This document shows, one piece after another, positions 25,130 through 34,648 of a stretch of DNA of 64,000 nt. Under the pieces are notes generated by a model, which was given only the letters and a program-made list of their open reading frames with translations, ran no database searches and was not told where the DNA came from. Origin of the DNA: Rhizobium ruizarguesonis. Lineage in GTDB: Bacteria > Pseudomonadota > Alphaproteobacteria > Rhizobiales > Rhizobiaceae. Positions within the stretch are counted from its first letter, which is position 1. Each line of letters begins with the position of its first letter. The translations under genes were made by a program, and so were the position numbers. The stretch covers positions 1-64,000 of the forward strand of contig NZ_PQIG01000075.1 in the NCBI RefSeq assembly GCF_012349115.1, written 5' to 3'.

Positions 25130-26257
25130 TTACAGCACTCCCCAGGCCCGAAACCTCCCCCTCCCAGTCATCTCGCGCAACCCGAGCTCCTCGACGATCC
25201 GCAGCGCCGCCCGCGGCGTGACGGCAAGCTCCTTCGCGATCATACCGGCCGACACCAGCGGCTTCGCCATGACCAGCTCGACGAGCTCTGGCAGTTTTGA
25301 AGACGTTCGTCTTCCCGCCAATTTGCGTTCCATCATTTTTCGGGCCAGCGCCAGGCGATCATGCTCCTTCATCCCGATCTCGGTGGTAGCGATGATGCCG
25401 CCGAGAATGGCCAGCATCCGGGTTTCGCGGTTGCGATGACGGCGCCGATCGACGGGGACAGTTTTCAAGCCGAGGTTGATCGCCGCGAGATGCGCGCCGG
25501 TGGTGACGCCGGCCTGGCGCAGGAGTGAGGCGGACAGCAGCCGGCCGAGCCAGGGCGCATGCTGCAGGACCGAAAGTTCATTCCAGGCATCGAGGGCGAC
25601 CACCGCCTGCAGCACTGCGGGTAAGTCTTGCGTCTGCCGCAACACGCCGCGCCATTCATCCAGCCGCTCCTCCTCGTCCCAGTCGAGATCGTAGATCATC
25701 GGATCCTTTTCCGAGGGGCCGGCGTGGCCGGGCCGAGTTGCGTTCTCGATCGCGGCCTCCGATCGGGCGAGCACCGCATCAATGGCGGCATAGTCGACAC
25801 CGGGGAGATCTTCGCCTGCGCCCAGATCCCCCTCCCATCCCCGCTCGACCACCCCCGTGCGATTTGCCGGAATGGTCCCCAAGCGCTCATCCTCGCTATC
25901 TGATGCTCCAGGCCACGCCTGACGCAGCGTACGAACGCCGTCGGCCGACAGGGCCCAGGCGGGGAGTTGTGCGGCGATGCGCCGGCGGGTTTTCAAAACA
26001 TCGCGAGCGATGGTCAGCTCGTGGGTGGGCGTGCGAATATCTTTTGTGGCGTCATGGAGGACAAGGTCTTCGCGGTGGACGAGTTCGCCATCGATCCACA
26101 GCGAGGCACAGGCGTCGGTGAAGTGGGAGCGTTCGACAAAACCGTCGCCGACTGGCGAATGGGTAATGCGCTCATCCAAACGGGACAACGCCGAGCCCGC
26201 GTCCGAAATCGGCCGCAGCAGGCTGGAGATGGGCAATTTCGCAAGATCGTAAGACAT
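25130..26257 (-). CDS. RHE_PE00001-family protein (DUF1612 with HTH)
   Basis: 375 residues from the ATG at 26257 ([20 protein letters not shown]), the N-terminus usual for this family. An acidic middle part ([20 protein letters not shown]) precedes a C-terminal winged-helix-like segment ([20 protein letters not shown]). Found widely on rhizobial plasmids, often next to phage-type integrases; function unknown, probably DNA-binding. It is divergent from the tyrosine recombinase at 26456, with an inverted repeat in between. Confidence 0.8.
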   Translation of the reverse strand: MSYDLAKLPISSLLRPISDAGSALSRLDERITHSPVGDGFVERSHFTDACASLWIDGELVHREDLVLHDATKDIRTPTHELTIARDVLKTRRRIAAQLPAWALSADGVRTLRQAWPGASDSEDERLGTIPANRTGVVERGWEGDLGAGEDLPGVDYAAIDAVLARSEAAIENATRPGHAGPSEKDPMIYDLDWDEEERLDEWRGVLRQTQDLPAVLQAVVALDAWNELSVLQHAPWLGRLLSASLLRQAGVTTGAHLAAINLGLKTVPVDRRRHRNRETRMLAILGGIIATTEIGMKEHDRLALARKMMERKLAGRRTSSKLPELVELVMAKPLVSAGMIAKELAVTPRAALRIVEELGLREMTGRGRFRAWGVL

Positions 26258-26342
26258 TGAAATCATGGTAAACGATTTGCTAAACGGACACCAGTGAACA
26301 GTTTGCGTCCGTCACTACATGGTTCTGCGGGTTGAGGATCTA

Positions 26343-26371
26343 ACCATCGATAACTATCAATTATCGATGGT
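26343..26371. promoter_or_regulatory. 11-bp inverted repeat between divergent genes
   Basis: ACCATCGATAA and TTATCGATGGT form perfect arms around a 7-bp spacer. It lies in the 198-bp region between the DUF1612 gene and the tyrosine recombinase gene. It could be an operator for the DUF1612 protein or a recombinase core site. Confidence 0.55.
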
Positions 26372-26455
26372 AGATTGATTTCGCGGGACAAATCACCGAA
26401 AGTGGCCTTCGCCACCGGCCCGTGAAGCTTCCGCGTAGCCCTTTCAGGAACCGAA

Positions 26456-27598
26456 ATGCCGCCATTGCAAAAATCTGCCGTCGATCGCCGCGCCGAAGAA
26501 CTCGACACGATCGCCGCCGTCCTACCGCTCGAGCGCCGCGACGAGCTCGCCGAACTGCTGACCGACCAGGACGTCGAGACGCTGCGCCACCTGGTCAACC
26601 AGGGCATGGGCGACAACACACTGCGCGCCCTTACGTCCGATCTCACTTACCTCGAAGCCTGGGGTCTGGCGGCGACCGGACGTTCCCTGCCTTGGCCGGC
26701 GCCCGAGGCGCTGTTGTTGAAATTCGTCGCCCATCATCTCTGGGACCCACGACACCGCGAGACGGATGCCGATCACGGCATGCCGGCCGACGTCGACGAA
26801 AGCCTCAGGAGCCAAGGGTTTCTGAAATCCGTCGGTCCACACGCGCCAGCCACGGTGCGGCGGCGGCTGGCGAACTGGTCGACGCTGACCAAGTGGCGGG
26901 GCCTCGACGGCGCGTTCGCCTCCCCTGCCCTCAAATCAGCCATTCGGCTGGCGATCCGAGCCGCGCCAAGACAACGTCTTCGCAAGAGCGCCAAGGCGGT
27001 CACCGGCGACGTCCTGGCAAGACTGCTGGCGACCTGCGCGACCGACAGTCTGCGCGATCTCCGGGACCGGGCGATCCTGATGGTCGCCTTTGCCTCCGGT
27101 GGTCGCCGGCGCAGCGAGATCGCCGGGCTGCGCCGCGAACAGTTGACCGTCGAGCCGCCCATTCCGGTCGAAGGCGGGAGCCCCCTCCCCTCTCTCGCCA
27201 TTCATCTCGGCCGCACCAAGACGACAAGCGGCGACGAGGACGACGTTGTCTACCTGACCGGTCGGCCGGTGGATGCGCTGAATGCCTGGATGGTGTCCGC
27301 CAAGATCGACAGCGGCAGCGTGTTTCGGGCGATCGGGCGATGGGGGACTGTTTCGCGACGGGCGATCGATCCGCAGTCGGTCAATGCGATCATCAAGCAG
27401 CGGGTGGAACTGGCTGGATTAGAGCGTGGGGAGTTTTCCGCGCACGGGCTACGATCTGGATATCTGACCGAGGCGGCAAACCGTGGCATCCCCCTGCCTG
27501 AGGCGATGGAGCAGTCCCGCCACCGCTCGATTCAACAAGCGTCAAGTTACTACAACAGCGCGACACGTCGAAGCGGGCGGGCAGCTCAAATGGTGTGA
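26456..27598 (+). CDS. tyrosine site-specific recombinase (integrase)
   Basis: 380 residues. The catalytic set is complete: Arg218 (GRRRSEIAGL), His330 and Arg333 (HGLRSGYL), His356 (RHRSIQ) and Tyr365 or 366 (ASSYYNSAT). The N-terminal SAM-like DNA-binding domain includes VETLRHLVNQGMGDNTLRAL. It could resolve plasmid multimers or integrate a mobile segment; no att duplication was found. Divergent from the DUF1612 gene, with which it seems to form a plasmid-borne pair. Confidence 0.88.
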   Translation: MPPLQKSAVDRRAEELDTIAAVLPLERRDELAELLTDQDVETLRHLVNQGMGDNTLRALTSDLTYLEAWGLAATGRSLPWPAPEALLLKFVAHHLWDPRHRETDADHGMPADVDESLRSQGFLKSVGPHAPATVRRRLANWSTLTKWRGLDGAFASPALKSAIRLAIRAAPRQRLRKSAKAVTGDVLARLLATCATDSLRDLRDRAILMVAFASGGRRRSEIAGLRREQLTVEPPIPVEGGSPLPSLAIHLGRTKTTSGDEDDVVYLTGRPVDALNAWMVSAKIDSGSVFRAIGRWGTVSRRAIDPQSVNAIIKQRVELAGLERGEFSAHGLRSGYLTEAANRGIPLPEAMEQSRHRSIQQASSYYNSATRRSGRAAQMV

Positions 27599-27819
27599 TA
27601 TATGATGTTCGTATGCGACGCGCGGATGCAACGCTCTTCTGTCACGGAGGAAAGTGGCCACTGATCGCCCAGCATCCATGCCGAGGCGGGGAATTTCGCG
27701 GCCGTCCCAGACAGTCACCAGCGCTTCACGCCGCGCTCAATTCCTGACATATTTGCAGAGAGACAGCCAACCGTCATGGATATCGCGTCATGAACTTGGA
27801 AACACGTGAAAAAAGGAAC

Positions 27820-28116
27820 ATGCGCGCACCTACCGGATCCGTCACAGGGCTCTGCTCGGCGTCCGCCACAATGTTTGCAGTCGGAATGGCCTTTCTGGGT
27901 TACTGGGGGGTGTATGAACATGGGGCCTGGCATTCATTCGACTATTTTGTGATGGTTCTGGCTATCATCGGATTTGCAGCACTTGGTTCCGTGCCTTGGA
28001 TTGTGACTACACCTGTAGCGGAGGAGGATGCAGACAAAGTCGTCGTCGCCAGGCGAGCGATGGTACTGGGGACGGCGTTAATCTGGATGGCCGTCTGTAT
28101 TGCCCTATTTACCTGA
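27820..28116 (+). CDS. small membrane protein
   Basis: 98 residues from the ATG at 27820, preceded by AAAAAAGGAAC. Three hydrophobic segments: ASATMFAVGMAFLGYWGVYE, YFVMVLAIIGFAALGSVPWI and AMVLGTALIWMAVCIALF. No family recognised. An ATG ten codons upstream (27790) is less likely because no ribosome binding site precedes it. Isolated between the integrase and a recombinase remnant. Confidence 0.55.
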   Translation: MRAPTGSVTGLCSASATMFAVGMAFLGYWGVYEHGAWHSFDYFVMVLAIIGFAALGSVPWIVTTPVAEEDADKVVVARRAMVLGTALIWMAVCIALFT

Positions 28117-28421
28117 ATTGCCCTGCGTGACCCCATGCGACCGCAAGATGGATCCACTTGAAGCGAGAGGCCCCGACCGAGCATTTCCCGCTGGGCCGCT
28201 GCCCCTCCCCGTCGCGAAGTAGGCTGCTCGTCAGCGGCCATGAAATGCGCGACATGCTCTCCCTATCTTGATCACAAAACACGAGCGGAAAGGGTCATTT
28301 TCTCACGCCCAGGTCTTCCAGAACGGCGTCCGGAAGCAATTAAAGCGGTGCCGCAAGCGCGCGAGAAACTCTATCTAGGTGAGCTCATTGCGTCGGCGCA
28401 GACGTGGCTGCCGATGGTGTG
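28117..28421. other. Intergenic, nothing recognised
   Basis: About 305 bp without a supported gene. A 60-codon plus-strand frame (28240-28422) runs up to the recombinase remnant but shows no family signature. Confidence 0.4.
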
Positions 28422-28581
28422 ACAATTCCGGCCTCAACACAGTTGGGACAGTGTGGTTCGGATCCTCAAGCGCCGCGGCCATGATTGGACCGTCGAGCGC
28501 CTCCGTCGCACCGTTCATCTTATGGTCCGCGAAAAGCTCGCTGAAAAAGAACTCCTGGCCCGGTCGCCTCGCCAATGGTGA
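28422..28581 (+). pseudogene. serine recombinase C-terminal remnant
   Basis: About 52 codons between stops read HSWDSVVRILKRRGHDWTVE then RLRRTVHLMVREKLAEKELL and ARSP. This is like the C-terminal DNA-binding part of plasmid/transposon serine recombinases. The catalytic domain and a start codon are missing. It marks an old transposon or resolution module. Confidence 0.5.
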
Positions 28582-28796
28582 TGGTTTTGGGTCGCAGCTC
28601 TGCGAAAGCAGCAGCCCCTTCATAAATCGGTGCGCAGGCTGCAAGCTACTAACAACAACGCAGAACAGACGAACGGGCGGGCCGCAAGGCTGATAATTTG
28701 AAGGAACTGACCCTCAAATCGCTCGGTTGGCGCAAAAGTGCTGCGAGGGCAATTCAGGTCGCCCTCGTGGAACGCTGGAAGCCTACCTGGTCTACA

Positions 28797-29168
28797 TCAA
28801 CGCCAGCCACTGTAATAACGATAGCCTGAGCCGTCAAAATCGCGATGGCCGGAGTTGTCCTCATAACGCGGACCACCGCTATAACGGTAGCCCGGGTCAC
28901 CGCGATAACCGACATTACCTTCATAGCGCGGGCGGCCGCTGTAGCGATAATCTGCACCATCATCATACCGCGGACGATCCCTGTCCTCGATGAGAGCACC
29001 GGCAACCAGTCCGCCAATGAGCCCAGCCGCCAGCCCACCAACGATGGCAGCACCCCTGTCGCCGTGCCGGTGCTCGCGATAGTCATGTGCGCTCGCGGAG
29101 CCATAGGACGTGAAGATGCTGCCGGTCGCGACCAGTGTGGCAAGTGTCGAGAGAATGATCTTTTTCAT
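28797..29168 (-). CDS. secreted glycine-zipper protein
   Basis: 123 residues. GGAGTAGCCG precedes the ATG at 29168. Signal peptide (LSTLATLVATGSIFTSYGSA) followed by His/Arg-rich residues, then a glycine-zipper helix (AIVGGLAAGLIGGLVAGALI) and a tail of Tyr/Gly/Arg/Asp repeats (RYSGRPRYEGNVGYRGDPGY). Likely envelope-located; similar small proteins are common in rhizobia and their role is unknown. Overlapping frames in the same stretch are shadows of the repeat tail. Confidence 0.7.
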   Translation of the reverse strand: MKKIILSTLATLVATGSIFTSYGSASAHDYREHRHGDRGAAIVGGLAAGLIGGLVAGALIEDRDRPRYDDGADYRYSGRPRYEGNVGYRGDPGYRYSGGPRYEDNSGHRDFDGSGYRYYSGWR

Positions 29169-29962
29169 CGGCTACTCCATCAAAGCCTGTGTTGGGAGGT
29201 AAGGCTCTTTCTGGTGACTTGATGACATTAGCGCGCTGAACAGGCTGTGAATGTTGCGTTTCGCTGTCGTTCATCGACCGTTGGAGTTAAGGCCCCACGC
29301 CATCGGCCGTGGGTTAAAGATGGCGTTCCGAACGACCGGCAGGGCGAGCCGTTAGGCGCACAGCAATGTGAACGCCGCGCGACGCGCCAACTGACGCAGC
29401 CCAAACATCAACGTGTATCCTTGCAATTGCGGAACTATCCTCCACAAATGCAAGGATGATTGAACGTCGAATATCTACAAAACTGATTGAGTTGATCGAT
29501 TCGAGCCCCGCCGTTGCGCAGAGACCCATGAGCGGCTCCCGTGTAGTTGAGCTTTGTCATCTCTGGTTCGTTCGCTCTTAAGCGCCTGGTTCATTAGACG
29601 GCCGAGCCGCCTATCGCGCGAACGACTTGTCATGTTGCAAACCTGTTGCCACTCCGGGCTTGCCACGATCTCTTCGGCCAGACGGACGCGCCTCCTCAGG
29701 CCATACGCTAAGGGGCGCCTTAACTCATGAAGTGGAACTGGACGTAGGAAGGCTGGCCGCATTTCATCTATGTTCATGCGCTGCTTGAACCACTCGAAAG
29801 CCGATTTCTTCTGTCCTCGTGGGAAGGGATCGGCGCATCCGTCGCACTTTGAACGTCAGACCGCTCGGCACCTACCGGTAACGTCCGAAGTTCCCGGAAG
29901 CTGTGTCGCTTTTAGTGCGTGAGCTTTTTGAGGTAGGAGAAGGGTCACTTCCTTGTCTGCAC

Positions 29963-29990
29963 TCAAAAGGTAACAGCTGTTACCTTTTGA
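29963..29990. promoter_or_regulatory. parS: parS-like centromere site 1 (28-bp perfect palindrome)
   Basis: A perfect palindrome with half-site TCAAAAGGTAACAG. Its 16-bp core GGTAACAGCTGTTACC resembles the repABC parS consensus GTTNNCNGCNGNNAAC with mismatches at two symmetric positions. Lies 0.9 kb downstream of repC. RepB would bind here to segregate the plasmid. Confidence 0.7.
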
Positions 29991-30878
29991 CTCCCTCGTA
30001 TTGAAATCGCGTGGTTTCGCCCAACGCGAGCGATAAAAACATTCAGTTGATGTCCCGGCCAAACGGGTGTGTCGACTGGACCCTGCCCGGCCCTCTCCGT
30101 CCGTGGATAAGCAGCTTACGTCGGATAGAGGAGGCAAAACGAGGCGACGATAGGCACCCCCACCCGTCCATCTCTCCCGGGCGAGACGGCCTACAGCACC
30201 CACACCCGCAAGCGCCATTACCGGCCTTCCTGGGACCTCTTCTGCTTGGCGGGTGCCGCACACCCCGACTGAAGTTCGGTCCCTCTAGGCATCAATGCAC
30301 AATGATCTCCCGCGGGGCACAAGCGGGACGAAACAATTGGCATAGCTTCCTGAATGAACATTCGAAGACCTCCTCCGCCTATGACCTCGAACACCCATGT
30401 TCTTCTTCGAGCCGAGTAACTCCAAGGACGCGCAAAGCTTTTCACCGCCGAAAAGCATGAAGCACGCAGGCAGGAGCGAGATCGCAACCGCCAGAACCGT
30501 CGAGGCTGACTGCGCGATCGATACCGTACAATCAACTGCGACACATTCACATCGGAGGGTGTCCAAGATCGCCAGCCAAGCAGGGTCCTTCAGTGGACAC
30601 GAGGAATGGGGCTAATCGGCCACGGCTTTGTCGGCAGATACATCAAGTGTAGTTGTCAGCCCCCTCCGTCTTGTTGCGGAAGCCAGATGGAACATGGCGG
30701 CATCGACGCCGGGGGCAAACCGATACCCGACGAAACAACCACTCTTTCTGTATGCGCCGTTCCATTGCCGCCCATCCGACCCAGATGGCGAGACCACGCG
30801 CCTGAACTCGATCTATTCCTGTAGCGGCCACAACGCAAACTCGTCGCGATTGACCCCGTTCCGCAAGCCCAAGGGCGG

Positions 30879-30894
30879 AGTAACAGCTGTTACT
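30879..30894. promoter_or_regulatory. parS: parS-like centromere site 2
   Basis: AGTAACAGCTGTTACT, a 16-bp perfect palindrome sharing the 14-bp core GTAACAGCTGTTAC with site 1. It ends 7 bp before the repC stop region. The two sites bracket about 0.9 kb. Confidence 0.7.
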
Positions 30895-30901
30895 TTTTCG
30901 C

Positions 30902-32167
30902 CTATCTAGCCCGCGTGTTCATCTCGCTTTCGGCAAGACCGTAAAGGCTTTTTGAGAGGTGAAGACTTCCATCGACCGCCCGGTCGACCATTGCACGGAA
31001 ATAGCCCCCGGGCTTTGCAATCAGCTCCGGGTCACGCAAGGATTTTTCGAGCACGGTCGCCAAGATGGCGGACGCAGCATAACGGCCGACCCTCCCGACA
31101 CCGTCTACCCATGCAGCATCCGAGAGGCCGATCATGCGCCGCATCATTTCCGCCGCCCCGACAACATCGGACCATCCGTCAAACTCCACGCTGACACATT
31201 CCTGCGCCGCCCGGCACCCAACCTGCAGCAAGCCAACCGGCACCGTAGCCAGAACGGCACCTTGGATATCGCCAACCGTCTTCTCCGCCTGCCGCAATCG
31301 GGATTGCATGTCACGCGCCGCCGCTTCAGGCTTATTTTCATAAGCCACTTCGACGGCGAAGCCGTCGTCAGTTGAGATGATGTCTCGCTCGTTAGAGCGG
31401 GTCCGTTCATTACTATCAGAAAGGTTTTTAGGGGTTGTATTAATATTAGAGGTGACGCCAATGTCACCCGCGCATGACATATTATGCTCCTGGAAGCGGT
31501 ATTCAGCGTATTCAAGAACCTCTGCGTGGAGTGATTCGAGACCGCTTGCCTGTTCTGCCCGGCCGGCGACGGCATCGATAATTGCTTGCGCCGCGCTCCT
31601 CCAGCTAATCGCCTTCTCCGGGAACGCCTCGCAAGCATCGATGATTGCTCTAGAAAGCCGCGTGACCGCGCGACGTGCATCCTGGCTGGCCTTGAGTTCC
31701 CTTTGATAGTTCTCGACGCTCTCCCTGATCTCCGCAAGCCGTACGCGCGCCGGTGTGAAATCAAGCCCGAAGCCGCTGGCAACCGTCCCGTCATTGTCGC
31801 GGTACACGAAGCGTCGGCCGGTCGGACTGTCACGGTAGGCGGCAATCCCAGCCTCAACAATCCTGCGCAGGCAACGCGTCACTGTGCGTTCGGAGCGCAG
31901 TGTGTATTCGGCGAGCTTTGCGTTCGAGATGGCAACGATCGGTCTGCCTGCGCCTTTCCAGTCATCGGCGCGCGAGAGGCCAAGGAGAATGTCCAGGACA
32001 TGATAGGTCGTGCCGTCGATCCCAAGGATCGGCGCTGCCTTTTTCAACAGGAGAGAAATCTCCGACTTCGAGGTGTCCGGTATGTCGTTAGCCATCGCCA
32101 TCCGTGCGCTTGCGAGAATGGCCGGACTGACGCGTCTGAACGATGCGATTGCCGTTGCTTCTGTCAT
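30902..32167 (-). CDS. repC: RepC replication initiator
   Basis: 421 residues, full-length for RepC. The N-terminal half is typical (KAAPILGIDGTTYHVLDILL, then RPIVAISNAKLAEYTLRSER and TVTRCLRRIVEAGIAAYRDS, a winged-helix DNA-binding domain). The C-terminal part matches RepC-C (GGYFRAMVDRAVDGSLHLSK). In repABC plasmids RepC is the only protein essential for initiation and acts in cis on an AT-rich origin inside its own gene. Third gene of repABC, expressed at low level because of the antisense RNA in the repB-repC gap. Confidence 0.95.
   Translation of the reverse strand: MTEATAIASFRRVSPAILASARMAMANDIPDTSKSEISLLLKKAAPILGIDGTTYHVLDILLGLSRADDWKGAGRPIVAISNAKLAEYTLRSERTVTRCLRRIVEAGIAAYRDSPTGRRFVYRDNDGTVASGFGLDFTPARVRLAEIRESVENYQRELKASQDARRAVTRLSRAIIDACEAFPEKAISWRSAAQAIIDAVAGRAEQASGLESLHAEVLEYAEYRFQEHNMSCAGDIGVTSNINTTPKNLSDSNERTRSNERDIISTDDGFAVEVAYENKPEAAARDMQSRLRQAEKTVGDIQGAVLATVPVGLLQVGCRAAQECVSVEFDGWSDVVGAAEMMRRMIGLSDAAWVDGVGRVGRYAASAILATVLEKSLRDPELIAKPGGYFRAMVDRAVDGSLHLSKSLYGLAESEMNTRAR
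31409..31455. other. oriV: AT-rich stretch in repC, candidate oriV
   Basis: A run of low GC within otherwise GC-rich repC, including GGTTTTTAGG and TTGTATTAATATTAGAGG. Origins of repABC plasmids studied so far lie in the AT-rich middle of repC; this is the matching position. Confidence 0.55.
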
Positions 32168-32271
32168 GGGCTAGCTGCCCGCAACGCCTTGGCGTGCGGC
32201 TCCATCGAGATTCTTGTTGATGAAAGCCAGCAGACGGACACAGTTTTTCATTCCCGGCTGTTACGCAGGGG

Positions 32272-32300
32272 TTGATTGTGCCAGCGGTCCGTCATAGAAT
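32272..32300 (+). promoter_or_regulatory. promoter of the antisense RNA
   Basis: TTGATT (32272-32277), 17 bp, TAGAAT (32295-32300): a good sigma70-type promoter on the strand opposite to repABC, directed toward repB through the repB-repC gap. Confidence 0.6.
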
Positions 32301-32306
32301 CAGTTT

Positions 32307-32395
32307 GTAAGAGCTGATGTCGATAGGACGTTTTCGTACTGTTGGCTAGGATTTCAAGGGTTCGCCGATTGCCGTCGGTGGGCCCTTTCCTATTT
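32307..32395 (+). ncRNA. counter-transcribed RNA (incA-like) regulating repC
   Basis: In repABC plasmids a small antisense RNA encoded between repB and repC represses repC and sets copy number. Here a promoter at 32272-32300 would start a transcript near 32307. It ends in a hairpin at 32356-32388, with stems AAGGG/CCCTT and CGCCGA/TCGGTG, followed by TCCTATTTCT. Length and position fit. The same hairpin in the sense transcript lies in the repC leader, as needed for the antisense mechanism. Confidence 0.65.
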
Positions 32396-32405
32396 CTGAA
32401 TTAGC

Positions 32406-33434
32406 CTACCCCATCGGCGTCTCTCCCGTTTGCTTTCGGTACTCCTCCACCAGCGCCGGAAGCCTTTCGACGAGCCAGGCCGACAGGCCCGGCACCTTGT
32501 TTTCCGGAATCGTGATCAGCGTTGAAGAACGCGAAGATTTCGCGGTGATCATGGCGCCGCCGCCGACGTCGACCTCTTCGCCCTGGTCTCCTCTGGCCGC
32601 CTTGTGTTGGAGCGCGCTCATCAGCGCGGCGAAGCGCTGATCGCTCGTGGCAGCGGCCCATACAGCCGTCGAGGTCACCTTATCAATGATCGCCTGGGCC
32701 GCGGCCGGAGCCTTGCCATCCTTGAAATGAGCGGCGAGCTTTTCCCACTTGGGGCGGCCGATCGAAGGAGCCGGACCAATTCTGCCGATCAGTTCGGCCG
32801 GGACCTGTTCTGCGATTCCAATCAGCATCGAAACGTAGGTCAGCTTGCCATCCGCCCTGCCGAGCGCGGCGGCGATCGTCTCCCGCCGGAAGCCGCGCGC
32901 CTTGAGGGTCGCGGCAAAGAACGCCTGCTCGATGAAGGAGAGATTGGCGCGTTCGGTATTCTCGATACCTTGAGCGACCACCAGTTCATCGTCGGAGAGA
33001 TCGCGGACGATCGCTTTCACCGGCCGTTCAAGGATCTGGCAGGCACGCAAGCGCCTGTGGCCGTACGCGACCTGAAAGTAGCCTTGCCTGTCGGGGGAGG
33101 GGCGAACGAGGATGGGAAGTCTCTGACCGCTTTCCCGAATACCCTCAACGAAACCCTGGAACTGCGGATCTCCCTCGATGTCGAGGCGGTCCCTGACAAA
33201 GGAGGGAACGACAAGAGCGGAGTCGATTTCGACAATGGCTTCAGAACCGCTCAATTGCAGGCGGAGGCGTTCGTTCTCCTCTTCGACGGCAACGAAGGCC
33301 CGGTCCATCGACTTGACGGCTCCAGATCCGACTTTCACCGCGGGCCCAGCCGAGATTTGCTTGGCAAGCTCCGCGGAATCGACATTCGCAAAAAGACTTT
33401 TCATCCGATTGGAGCGTTCTTTGGCATTCGTCAT
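32406..33434 (-). CDS. repB: RepB, ParB-like partition protein
   Basis: 342 residues from the ATG at 33434, which overlaps the repA stop by 4 bp; a GTG/ATG a few codons upstream is possible. The N-terminus (SNRMKSLFANVDSAELAKQI) and the ParB nuclease-like core (RPSPDRQGYFQVAYGHRRLR, with GHRR) are typical, followed by ALGRADGKLTYVSMLIGIAE, the helix-turn-helix. It binds parS and works with RepA in segregation and autoregulation. Confidence 0.94.
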   Translation of the reverse strand: MTNAKERSNRMKSLFANVDSAELAKQISAGPAVKVGSGAVKSMDRAFVAVEEENERLRLQLSGSEAIVEIDSALVVPSFVRDRLDIEGDPQFQGFVEGIRESGQRLPILVRPSPDRQGYFQVAYGHRRLRACQILERPVKAIVRDLSDDELVVAQGIENTERANLSFIEQAFFAATLKARGFRRETIAAALGRADGKLTYVSMLIGIAEQVPAELIGRIGPAPSIGRPKWEKLAAHFKDGKAPAAAQAIIDKVTSTAVWAAATSDQRFAALMSALQHKAARGDQGEEVDVGGGAMITAKSSRSSTLITIPENKVPGLSAWLVERLPALVEEYRKQTGETPMG

Positions 33435-34648
33435 GACCGTCCCCATACCGATTTGAGGTGGTTGAAGATCTCGAGATTGACCGCGTCGACGGAATCAAGC
33501 GCGCGCGCAAGCGTGTCTCGGCCAACCGAACCACGCGCCATTTCGTAAAGGCTCTTCTTCTCAAGGCCGGCGCTGGCGATTGCGGTCGTATCCACCACCG
33601 CTGGCGCCAGCACGTCCTCGCCGAACAAGGAGCGCAGGAGCGCGACGACGTTCACTTGTGGGACGTCGTTCGGATTGTGCCTGGTGATGACATATCGGAT
33701 GAAATCGTGTTCCAGAATACCGCCACGCTCCTCGATGACGTGCATGACATCGCTCATCATCGCCAGGAACTGGTTCATGCTGGCAACGTCGATCATCGCC
33801 GGATGAACGGTGATCAGCAGCGAGGTCGCAGCACAAAGCGCGCCCAGGGTCAGATAGCCCAGCTGCGGCGGCGCATCGATCACGACAACATCATAATCTT
33901 CCTCGACGCTGTTTATGACGGCGCCGAGACGCCGGAAGAAGATCCCGTCGCCGCGGCCGCCGCCGCTTGCGATCGCCTGCGGCGTCTCATGCTCGTATTC
34001 CATGAGCTCCAGGTTGCCGGGTATGAGATCGATTCCGTCAAAATAGGTATTGCGAATGACGTCGCGTATCGGCCGGCGGTTGTCGTCGTCATAACGGATC
34101 GCCGCATATATGGTCTCGTTGTCGCTGACATCGAACTCCGGCTGATAGCCGAACATGGCCGACAAGGATGCCTGCGGGTCAAGATCGATCGCGAGCACCC
34201 GCAGACCCGTCAGAGCGAGGTAATGGGCGAGATGAACGGTCGTCGTGGTTTTGGCCGATCCGCCCTTGAAGTTCGCAACCGCGATAACCTGCAGCTTCTC
34301 ACCGGGACGCCGGCGCGGCAAGAACTCCAAAGCTTCCATGGGCCGCTTCACCGCCAGGTATCTGCGGATCTCATTGACCTGGGCGAGCGTGTAGCTCCTG
34401 CGGCCATTCTCCAGCCTCTCCGGCATTGCACCTTCGCCGTCCAACGACATCTGTCGGAGCGTCGATTCCGCGATCCCCAGCATGGTGGCCACGTCGCGCG
34501 AGGTAAAGGTGCGCAACGATTTCATCGCCTCCGGCGGATACATGTGGGTGCGGAGAGACTGCAACTGCGCTGACAACATCTGCGCTTGACGTGTAATCTT
34601 CGCAGCAGAGGATTCGCTCGTTGGTTTGCGTGTCGTCATCTGATCCAT
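33431..34648 (-). CDS. repA: RepA, ParA-type partition ATPase
   Basis: 405 residues from the ATG at 34648, preceded by GAGGTG. An N-terminal DNA-binding region (SRDVATMLGIAESTLRQMSL, about residues 50-69) represses the repABC promoter. The deviant Walker A motif KGGSAKT is at residues 128-134, and a Walker B-like segment (YDVVVIDAPPQLGYLTLGAL) follows. Starts the repABC operon and is divergent from traI; the 364-bp gap between them holds both promoters. The frame is open upstream to 34672, but that start has a poor ribosome binding site. Confidence 0.95.
   Translation of the reverse strand: MDQMTTRKPTSESSAAKITRQAQMLSAQLQSLRTHMYPPEAMKSLRTFTSRDVATMLGIAESTLRQMSLDGEGAMPERLENGRRSYTLAQVNEIRRYLAVKRPMEALEFLPRRRPGEKLQVIAVANFKGGSAKTTTTVHLAHYLALTGLRVLAIDLDPQASLSAMFGYQPEFDVSDNETIYAAIRYDDDNRRPIRDVIRNTYFDGIDLIPGNLELMEYEHETPQAIASGGGRGDGIFFRRLGAVINSVEEDYDVVVIDAPPQLGYLTLGALCAATSLLITVHPAMIDVASMNQFLAMMSDVMHVIEERGGILEHDFIRYVITRHNPNDVPQVNVVALLRSLFGEDVLAPAVVDTTAIASAGLEKKSLYEMARGSVGRDTLARALDSVDAVNLEIFNHLKSVWGRS

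Larger units (their letters stand above)
29169..30901. other. 1.7-kb gene-poor region downstream of repC
   Basis: No gene could be supported on either strand; the short open frames lack start signals or domains. A minus-strand frame (29475-29777, with RRVRLAEEIVASPEWQQVCN) looks weakly protein-like and could be a remnant. The main feature is the pair of parS-like palindromes at 29963-29990 and 30879-30894. Regions next to repC commonly hold the centromere in repABC plasmids. Confidence 0.5.

Noticed and set aside
26422..27501. Long plus-strand frame overlapping the integrase gene
   Set aside because: Arg-rich shadow of the integrase gene; the catalytic residues are in the other frame.
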